Source: Pseudomonas sp. F(2018)
Lineage (GTDB): Bacteria > Pseudomonadota > Gammaproteobacteria > Pseudomonadales > Pseudomonadaceae
Direction of reading: 5' to 3'
Length of the DNA stretch: 64,000 bases
Assembly: GCF_005508865.1 (NCBI RefSeq)
Contig: NZ_SCOM01000003.1
Location: forward strand, 186,001 to 250,000
Shown here: positions 58,572 to 64,000 of the stretch, one piece after another
Layout: each line of letters opens with the position of its first letter
Numbering within the stretch: the stretch's first letter is position 1
Made by a program: the position numbers and the translations under genes
The notes under the pieces: generated by a model
What the model was told of the DNA's origin: nothing
What the model saw: the letters and a program-made list of their open reading frames with translations, nothing else
Database searches by the model: none

Positions 58572-59264
58572 ATGTCCACGATAGCAGAGAATATTGCAAA
58601 GGTTCGCGAGCGTATCCGTGAGGCGGCGCAAGCCTCGCAGCGCGATCCACAGGCAATCGGCCTGCTCGCCGTGAGCAAGACCAAGCCGGCGCAGGCGGTG
58701 CGCGAGGCGCATGCAGGCGGGCAGATCGACTTCGGCGAAAACTATCTGCAGGAGGCCCTGGCCAAGCAGGCCGAGCTGGCCGACCTGGACCTGATCTGGC
58801 ACTTCATCGGCCCCATCCAGTCGAACAAGACCAAGCCGATCGCCGAGCACTTCCACTGGGTGCACTCGGTGGACCGCCTGAAGATCGCCCAGCGCCTGTC
58901 CGAACAACGCCCCGCGCACCTGCCACCGCTGAACATCTGCTTGCAGGTGAATGTCAGCGGCGAGGCCAGCAAGTCCGGCTGTGCTCCCGAAGAACTGTCC
59001 GAGCTGGCACAGGCGGTTACACAACTGCCGCGACTGCGCCTGCGCGGATTGATGACAATCCCCGAACCGAGCGACGATCCGCAGGCCCAGCGCGAGCCCC
59101 TGGCCCGCCTGCGCCAGCTGCGCGACGCGCTGAACCCGAACCTCGACACCCTGTCCATGGGCATGAGCCAGGACCTGGAGGCCGCTGTCGCCGAAGGCGC
59201 CACCTGGGTGCGCATCGGCACCGCGCTGTTCGGTGCCCGCGACTATGGCTCACCCTCCCTATAA
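58572..59264 (+). CDS. yggS: YggS, pyridoxal phosphate homeostasis protein
   Basis: The protein has 230 residues with a PLP-binding TIM barrel. The PLP lysine is K36 in LLAVSKTKPA; also FGENYLQEALAKQ, WHFIGPIQSNKTKPI and LSMGMSQDLEAAVAEGATWV. It buffers PLP and affects amino-acid pools. It is divergent from pilT, and proC follows after 13 bases, a conserved pairing. Confidence 0.95.
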   Translation: MSTIAENIAKVRERIREAAQASQRDPQAIGLLAVSKTKPAQAVREAHAGGQIDFGENYLQEALAKQAELADLDLIWHFIGPIQSNKTKPIAEHFHWVHSVDRLKIAQRLSEQRPAHLPPLNICLQVNVSGEASKSGCAPEELSELAQAVTQLPRLRLRGLMTIPEPSDDPQAQREPLARLRQLRDALNPNLDTLSMGMSQDLEAAVAEGATWVRIGTALFGARDYGSPSL

Positions 59265-59277
59265 AGGAAGCATGTAC

Positions 59278-60096
59278 ATGACTCATCCGCGTATCGCCTT
59301 CATCGGCGCCGGCAACATGGCCGCCAGCCTGATCGGCGGCCTGCTGGCCCAGGGCATCCCGGCCGGCCATATCCGCGCCAGCGATCCGGGTGCCGAGCAG
59401 CGCGCCAAGGTCGCCGCCGAACATGGCATCGAACTGTTCGAGAGCAACGCCGAAGCCATCGCCGGCGCCGATGTGGTGGTCCTGGCGACCAAGCCGCAGG
59501 TGCTCAAGGGCGTGTGCCAGGCCCTGGCGCCCAGCCTGCAACCGGGCCAGCTGATCGTCTCCATCGCCGCCGGCATCACCTGCGCCAGCCTCAGCGCCTG
59601 GCTCGGCGACGTGGCCATCGTGCGCTGCATGCCCAACACCCCGGCGCTGCTGCGCCAGGGCGTCAGCGGCCTGTATGCCAACGCCAGGGTATCCTCCGCC
59701 CAACGCCAACAGGCAGAACAGCTGCTGGCCGCCGTCGGCCTGGCCCTGTGGCTGGATGAGGAACAGTTGATCGACGCCGTCACCGCTGTCTCCGGCAGCG
59801 GCCCTGCCTACTTCTTCCTGCTGATCGAGGCGATGACCGCCGCCGGCGAGAGGCTTGGCCTGCCGCGCGACACCGCCGCCCAGCTGACCCTGCACACCGC
59901 CCTCGGCGCCGCGCGCATGGCCACCGAGAGCGACGTCGAGGCCGCCGAGCTGCGGCGCCGCGTCACCTCGCCCAACGGTACTACCGAGGCGGCGATCAAG
60001 ACCTTCCAGGCCGGCGGCTTCGAGGCCCTGGTGCAACAGGCCCTGGACGCCGCCGCCCGGCGCTCCGCCGAACTCGCCGAACAACTGGGTCAATAA
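59278..60096 (+). CDS. proC: Pyrroline-5-carboxylate reductase
   Basis: The enzyme has 272 residues; the start at MTHPRIAFIGAGNMAASLIG is chosen because AAAGGAAG lies eight bases upstream (ATG 59272 is too close). It has a Rossmann GAGNMA, PNTPALLRQGVSGLYAN and the C-terminal signature VSGSGPAYFFLLIEAM with RVTSPNGTTEAAI. It catalyses the last step of proline synthesis. Confidence 0.97.
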   Translation: MTHPRIAFIGAGNMAASLIGGLLAQGIPAGHIRASDPGAEQRAKVAAEHGIELFESNAEAIAGADVVVLATKPQVLKGVCQALAPSLQPGQLIVSIAAGITCASLSAWLGDVAIVRCMPNTPALLRQGVSGLYANARVSSAQRQQAEQLLAAVGLALWLDEEQLIDAVTAVSGSGPAYFFLLIEAMTAAGERLGLPRDTAAQLTLHTALGAARMATESDVEAAELRRRVTSPNGTTEAAIKTFQAGGFEALVQQALDAAARRSAELAEQLGQ

Positions 60097-60105
60097 GGAA
60101 CTTCC

Positions 60106-60699
60106 ATGTCCGGATTCGCTGAAGCCCTCATCTATATCGTGCAGACGCTGGGCAGCCTGTATCTGCTGATCGTGCTGCTGCGCTTCATCCTGCAGCTGGT
60201 ACGCGCCGACTTCTACAACCCGCTCAGCCAGTTCACGGTGAAAGCCACCCAGCCGCTGCTCAAGCCGCTGCGGCGGATCATCCCCGGCTTCGGCGGTCTC
60301 GACCTGGCCTCGCTGATCCTGGCGATCCTGGTGCAGTTGGTGCTGATGGTGGTGGTCGTGCTGATCGCCGGCTACAACCCGCTGGCGGTCGGCCTGCAGC
60401 TGCTGGTGTGGGCGATCATCGCGGTGACCTCGCTGTTCCTGAAGATATTCTTCTTCGCCATGATCATCAGCGTGATCCTCTCCTGGGTCGCTCCCGGCAG
60501 CTACAACCCGGGCGCGCAACTGGTCAACCAGATCTGCGAGCCGCTGCTGGTGCCGTTCCGCAAGCTGATCCCCAACCTCGGCGGCCTGGATATCTCGCCG
60601 ATCTTCGCCTTCATCGCGCTGAATCTGATCGACCGCTTCGTGATCGGCAACCTGGCCGCCATGACCGGCATGCCGGCGATCCTCAGCCCCTTCATCTAA
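60106..60699 (+). CDS. yggT: YggT-family membrane protein
   Basis: The protein has 197 residues: two YggT repeats, each with transmembrane helices and the conserved FYNPLSQFTVKATQPLLKPL / YNPGAQLVNQICEPLLVPFR and GGLD segments. It is an inner-membrane protein of uncertain role (osmotic or division-related in other bacteria). It ends in TAA whose last A is the first base of hairpin element copy C. Confidence 0.93.
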   Translation: MSGFAEALIYIVQTLGSLYLLIVLLRFILQLVRADFYNPLSQFTVKATQPLLKPLRRIIPGFGGLDLASLILAILVQLVLMVVVVLIAGYNPLAVGLQLLVWAIIAVTSLFLKIFFFAMIISVILSWVAPGSYNPGAQLVNQICEPLLVPFRKLIPNLGGLDISPIFAFIALNLIDRFVIGNLAAMTGMPAILSPFI

Positions 60700-60841
60700 G
60701 AAGCGGTTTTCAAATTCGGCGAGCGAAGGTCAGGCAAGGCAAAAATGGCTGAGGAAGCGGAGTTTACGAGCTGTAAATGAGCATTCCGAAGCCGTTTTTA
60801 ACGCAGCATCACCGAGCGCAGCCAATTTGAGGACCGCTTCT
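60699..60841. repeat. Dispersed hairpin element, copy C (yggT/yggU junction)
   Basis: This 143-base element has terminal inverted repeats AGAAGCGGtttTCAAATT / AATTTGAggACCGCTTCT. The core GCGGAGTTTACGAGCTGTAAAT is shared with copies A and B. Inner arms AAAATGGCT / AGCCGTTTT pair and differ from copy B by compensating changes. It starts in the yggT stop codon and ends two codons into where yggU should begin. Confidence 0.85.
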
Positions 60842-61135
60842 AGCTGGTTCCGCTGGGACGGCGACGACCTGATCCTCGACTGCCACCTGCAACCCAAGGC
60901 GAGCAAGGACGAGTTCGCCGGGCTGCACGGCGAACGCCTGAAGATTCGCCTCACCGCGCCGCCGGTGGAAGGCAAGGCCAATGCCCAGCTGCTGGCCTTT
61001 CTGGCCAGCGCCTTCGGCGTCGCCAAGAGCCAGGTCAGCCTGGAAAGCGGCGAGCTGAACCGGCAGAAGCGCGTGCGCATCCGCGCCCCGCGCCAGTTGC
61101 CGGACCTGCCGGGCATGACCGCCCGGTCGTCCTGA
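60827..61135 (+). CDS. yggU: YggU (DUF167) protein with start displaced by a repeat
   Basis: The family body FRWDGDDLILDCHLQPKASKDEFAGLHGERL through GELNRQKRVRI is intact (about 97 residues). The usual ATG just before SWFRWDGD is missing. The only ATG/GTG/TTG start in frame is TTG 60827, inside the terminal repeat of element copy C, without a visible Shine-Dalgarno. DUF167 proteins are small and of unknown function. The gene may be weakly translated, started by TTG, or silent. Confidence 0.75.
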   Translation: MRTASSWFRWDGDDLILDCHLQPKASKDEFAGLHGERLKIRLTAPPVEGKANAQLLAFLASAFGVAKSQVSLESGELNRQKRVRIRAPRQLPDLPGMTARSS

Positions 61136-61278
61136 GCGACCTTCGAGCCGAAGTTGTGAAGCGCAGCGATTGACGCAAACGCCTCTCATCGCATAATGCC
61201 GCCATCTCCGGCAAAGCCGCGGGCTTTTCCTGCCGTTGCGCGCCAACCCAACCGACCTTCGAAGCAGGAGTGCCCGGG

Positions 61279-63267
61279 ATGAGCATGGAACGTCTCAGCC
61301 AGCAGGTGGATGCCTACGTCGCCTGGAAGCGCGAGCTGATGCGCGAGATCACCCGCTATCGCAGCTGGCTGGCGCACAACCGCCTCGGCTCGGAGGCGAT
61401 GGATGCCCGTCTGGAGCGCGCCCTCAAGCTGCTGCGCACCGACCACATCACCCTGGCCTTCGTCGGCGAGTTCTCCCGCGGCAAGACCGAGCTGATCAAC
61501 AGCCTGTTCTTCTCCGAATACGGCCAGCGCATGCTGCCGTCCCACGCCGGGCGCACCACCATGTGCCCCACCGAGCTGTTCTTCGACCCGCGCTCGGAAC
61601 GTTCCTACATCCGCCTGCTGCCGATCGAGACACGCATGGCCGACGCCAGCGTGGCGCAGTTCAAGCGCATCCCGCGGCACTGGGTGAACATCCCGCTAGA
61701 CCCGAGCGACCCGGACAACATGGCACTGGCCTTCGCCCAGGTGGCCAAGACCAAGCCGATGCTGGTCGAGCAGGCGATCCAGCTCGGCTTCCTGCCGGAC
61801 ATGCTGGAGCCGGCCGGCAAGCCCGGCCAGGTGCTGGTGCCGGCCTGGCGCCATGCCATGGTCAACTTCGACCACCCGCTGCTGCGCCAGGGCCTGCGCA
61901 TCCTCGACACGCCCGGCCTCAACGCCCTCGGCAGCGAGCCGGAACTGACCCTGTCGATGCTGCCCAGCGCCCAGGCGATCATCTTTCTGCTGGCCGCCGA
62001 CACCGGCGTCACCGCCAGCGACATGGCGATCTGGAAGGAACATATCCGCCAGCTCGACGAGGACACCCAGGCCAGCCTGTTCGCCGTGCTGAACAAGATC
62101 GACGTGCTGTGGGACGACCTGGCCGGCGAGGAGTACGTCAACAAGGCCATCGGCCTGGTGCAGAACACCACCGCCAAGCAGCTCGGCATCCCCGCGGCCA
62201 GCGTGCTGCCGCTGTCGGCCAAGCAGGCGCTGATCGCCAAGGTGCGCAAGGACGAGGAACTGCTCGACCGCAGCCGACTGGCCAATCTGGAGCAGCTGCT
62301 GTGCGAGCGCATCGTGGCGCAGAAGGAGCGCCTGCTCGAGGAGCGCGTGGTCAACCAGGTGCTGGCCCTGCTCAATAACAGCCAGCACGTGCTCAGCCTG
62401 CGCCTGGACAAGGTGCGCGAGCAGCAGAACCTGCTCAACAGCCACCAGCACGACAACGGCCAGCTGCTGTTCGAGCTGACCGCCAAGACCAAGGAAGACC
62501 ACAGCCTGCACCACAAGCGCCTGCTCGGCCTGAAGACCAACCAGCGCCTGCTCAAGCGCCAGGGCGACCTGCTGCGCACCGCGGTGCGCCCGGAGCGCCT
62601 GGAGGAACACCTGTCCCAGGCACGCCACGGCCTGACCGGCAGCTGGACCACCCTGGGCATCAACCAGGCCATCGTGCAGTTCTTCCATTCGGTGGAGCAC
62701 GACCTCGGCAACCTGGCGCAGGAAGCGGAGATGGCCAACAAGATGGTCGCCGCCATCTACCGCCGGCACAACGAAGAGAACCCGTTGCACGGCGTCGACG
62801 CGCCGCAGTTCAACAGCCAGCGCTACCTGCGCGAGCTCAAGCAGCTGCGCGGCAAGGCCGACCAGTTCCGCCTGCACCTGAAGACCCTGCTCACCGAGCA
62901 GCGCAGCCTGACCAAGCGCTTCTTCGCCACCCTGGTGCAGGAAGTCATCGGCATGCACCAGCGCCTGCGCACGGACGCCGAGCAGTGGGCCAACGACGCG
63001 CTGATGCCGCTGATGCAGCACACCCTCGAGCACAAGCAGATGCTGGAAACCCACATGCTGCGCCTCAAGGCCTTGGCTCAGGAAACCCAGCAGGCGCGCC
63101 AGCGCGGCCAGCAACTGAGCGGTTATTGCAAGCAACTGGAGACCCAGCTGGCCCAGGCCAACGAGATGCTCCGCGCCCTGCGCCGCCCTGCACCGATCCA
63201 GCGCCAGGGCAAGGTCGTCACCCTGCCCGCGGCACCGCGCCAGCACAGCGCCGCAGACCCGGCCTGA
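61279..63267 (+). CDS. Dynamin-like GTPase with coiled-coil C-terminus
   Basis: The protein has 662 residues, with ATG 61279 behind GCAGGAG. G1 P-loop GEFSRGKT (63-70), a Thr-rich switch region HAGRTTMCPTELFF, G3 DTPGLN (210-215) and G4 NKID (272-275) define a bacterial dynamin-type GTPase. The rest (about 330-650) is helical and coiled-coil with no obvious transmembrane paddle. It stands alone between yggU and metX, where I recall no such gene in P. aeruginosa. Bacterial dynamins act in membrane repair, vesicle formation or phage defence; the role here is unknown. Confidence 0.88.
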   Translation: MSMERLSQQVDAYVAWKRELMREITRYRSWLAHNRLGSEAMDARLERALKLLRTDHITLAFVGEFSRGKTELINSLFFSEYGQRMLPSHAGRTTMCPTELFFDPRSERSYIRLLPIETRMADASVAQFKRIPRHWVNIPLDPSDPDNMALAFAQVAKTKPMLVEQAIQLGFLPDMLEPAGKPGQVLVPAWRHAMVNFDHPLLRQGLRILDTPGLNALGSEPELTLSMLPSAQAIIFLLAADTGVTASDMAIWKEHIRQLDEDTQASLFAVLNKIDVLWDDLAGEEYVNKAIGLVQNTTAKQLGIPAASVLPLSAKQALIAKVRKDEELLDRSRLANLEQLLCERIVAQKERLLEERVVNQVLALLNNSQHVLSLRLDKVREQQNLLNSHQHDNGQLLFELTAKTKEDHSLHHKRLLGLKTNQRLLKRQGDLLRTAVRPERLEEHLSQARHGLTGSWTTLGINQAIVQFFHSVEHDLGNLAQEAEMANKMVAAIYRRHNEENPLHGVDAPQFNSQRYLRELKQLRGKADQFRLHLKTLLTEQRSLTKRFFATLVQEVIGMHQRLRTDAEQWANDALMPLMQHTLEHKQMLETHMLRLKALAQETQQARQRGQQLSGYCKQLETQLAQANEMLRALRRPAPIQRQGKVVTLPAAPRQHSAADPA

Positions 63268-63291
63268 GCCTAGGCAAATCAGCCGCTTAGC

Positions 63292-63330
63292 CACGGCCCC
63301 CGCGCTTGCTGCCGGGGGCCGTGCTCTTTA
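63292..63330 (+). terminator. Probable terminator after the GTPase gene
   Basis: A 10-bp stem CACGGCCCCC / GGGGGCCGTG has a 12-base loop and is followed by CTCTTTAG. The T-run is short. It lies 25 bases after the GTPase stop and 36 before metX. Confidence 0.6.
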
Positions 63331-63365
63331 GACTGCTGCACTTTCCTGGATCGAGAGCAGGGTCG

Positions 63366-64000
63366 ATGCCGACTGTTTTCCCCGCCGACTCCGTTGGCCT
63401 GGTCACCCCGCAGGTCGCCCATTTCAGCGAGCCGCTGGCGCTGGTGTGTGGCCGCAGCCTGGCCGACTACCACCTGGTCTACGAGACCTACGGCACGCTC
63501 AACGCCTCGGCCAGCAACGCCGTACTGATCTGCCACGCACTGTCCGGCCACCACCACGCCGCCGGCTTCCACAGTGCCGAAGAGCGCAAGCCCGGCTGGT
63601 GGGACAGCTGCATCGGCCCCGGCAAACCGATCGACACCAACAAGTTCTTCGTCGTCAGCCTCAACAACCTCGGCGGCTGCAATGGCAGCACCGGCCCGTC
63701 CAGCCTCAACCCGGCCAACGGCAAGCCCTACGGCGCCGACTTCCCGGTGATGACGGTGGAAGACTGGGTCAACAGCCAGGCACGCCTGGCCGACCAGCTC
63801 GGCATCCAGCAGTGGGCCGCGACCATCGGCGGCAGTCTCGGCGGCATGCAGGCCCTGCAGTGGACCATCAGCTACCCCGAGCGCGTGCGCCACTGCCTGT
63901 GCATCGCCTCGGCGCCCAAGCTGTCGGCGCAGAACATCGCCTTCAACGAAGTGGCGCGCCAGGCCATCCTCACCGACCCGGAGTTCCATGGCGGGCACTT
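63366..64000 (+). CDS. metX: Homoserine O-acyltransferase MetX (C-terminus off the window)
   Basis: The first 211 residues are visible, beginning [20 protein letters not shown]. This alpha/beta hydrolase has [12 protein letters not shown], the [17 protein letters not shown] oxyanion region and the nucleophile Ser157 in [12 protein letters not shown]. In Pseudomonas this enzyme uses succinyl-CoA although it belongs to the acetyltransferase family. It activates homoserine for methionine synthesis, adding to the SAM-cycle genes at 15.8-23.3 kb. Confidence 0.96.
   Translation, partial: MPTVFPADSVGLVTPQVAHFSEPLALVCGRSLADYHLVYETYGTLNASASNAVLICHALSGHHHAAGFHSAEERKPGWWDSCIGPGKPIDTNKFFVVSLNNLGGCNGSTGPSSLNPANGKPYGADFPVMTVEDWVNSQARLADQLGIQQWAATIGGSLGGMQALQWTISYPERVRHCLCIASAPKLSAQNIAFNEVARQAILTDPEFHGGH

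Overview
The window is high-GC Gammaproteobacterial DNA. Gene content and order identify it as a Pseudomonas chromosome. The Pil-Chp chemosensory cluster (pilGHIJK-chpABCDE), pilTU, pyrR-pyrB-pyrC', algH, gshB, the tktA-epd-pgk-fba block and metK/ahcY/metF are arranged much as I remember them from P. aeruginosa. No rRNA, tRNA, phage, IS element or CRISPR array was recognised. Nearly everything is core chromosome with small accessory inserts.

Layout. 1-4.0 kb: a partial cyclic-nucleotide-binding protein, a small membrane protein gene broken by an in-frame UGA, a YgjP-type metallopeptidase and a chemoreceptor. 4.2-7.3 kb: an accessory cassette of PAAR protein, predicted M15-type zinc peptidase and exported partner, which looks like a type VI secretion effector/immunity module, then a convergent lipoprotein. 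7.3-13.5 kb (minus strand): fba, two small lipoproteins, pgk, epd and tkt. 13.6-15.7 kb: a TDT-family transporter divergent from a LysR regulator. 15.8-23.3 kb: methionine/SAM cycle genes. These are an ArsR-methyltransferase regulator with metK, and ahcY behind an SAH riboswitch followed by metF. Between them lie a UGA-interrupted ligB, a c-type cytochrome and a thioesterase. 23.4-31.4 kb: ppnN, a periplasmic binding protein, rhlE, yceI, cytochrome b561, bioA and rsmE.

31.4-46.9 kb (minus strand): the whole twitching-motility chemosensory system, from pilG (upstream) to chpE. ChpA is a giant hybrid kinase of about 2615 residues with a recent tandem duplication and an (EP)n hexamer array. 47-53 kb (plus strand): gshB, a TonB-like gene with a compositionally foreign 3' end, algH, yqgF, pyrR, pyrB and pyrC'. 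53-56.3 kb: a TM2 protein, then a two-gene operon (radical SAM protein plus fused uracil-DNA-glycosylase-like protein) with a near-perfect LexA box just before its start codon. 56.3-64 kb: pilU and pilT (minus), yggS-proC-yggT-yggU, a dynamin-like GTPase and the start of metX.

Three themes stand out. First, the SOS-box-controlled radical SAM/UDG pair is the best candidate for a poorly described system. Second, three copies of a 141-143 bp hairpin element (32.9, 52.95 and 60.7 kb) each begin exactly inside a stop codon, and one copy has apparently removed the normal yggU start. Third, two genes carry an in-frame UGA followed by C; in ligB the UGA sits where homologues have tryptophan.
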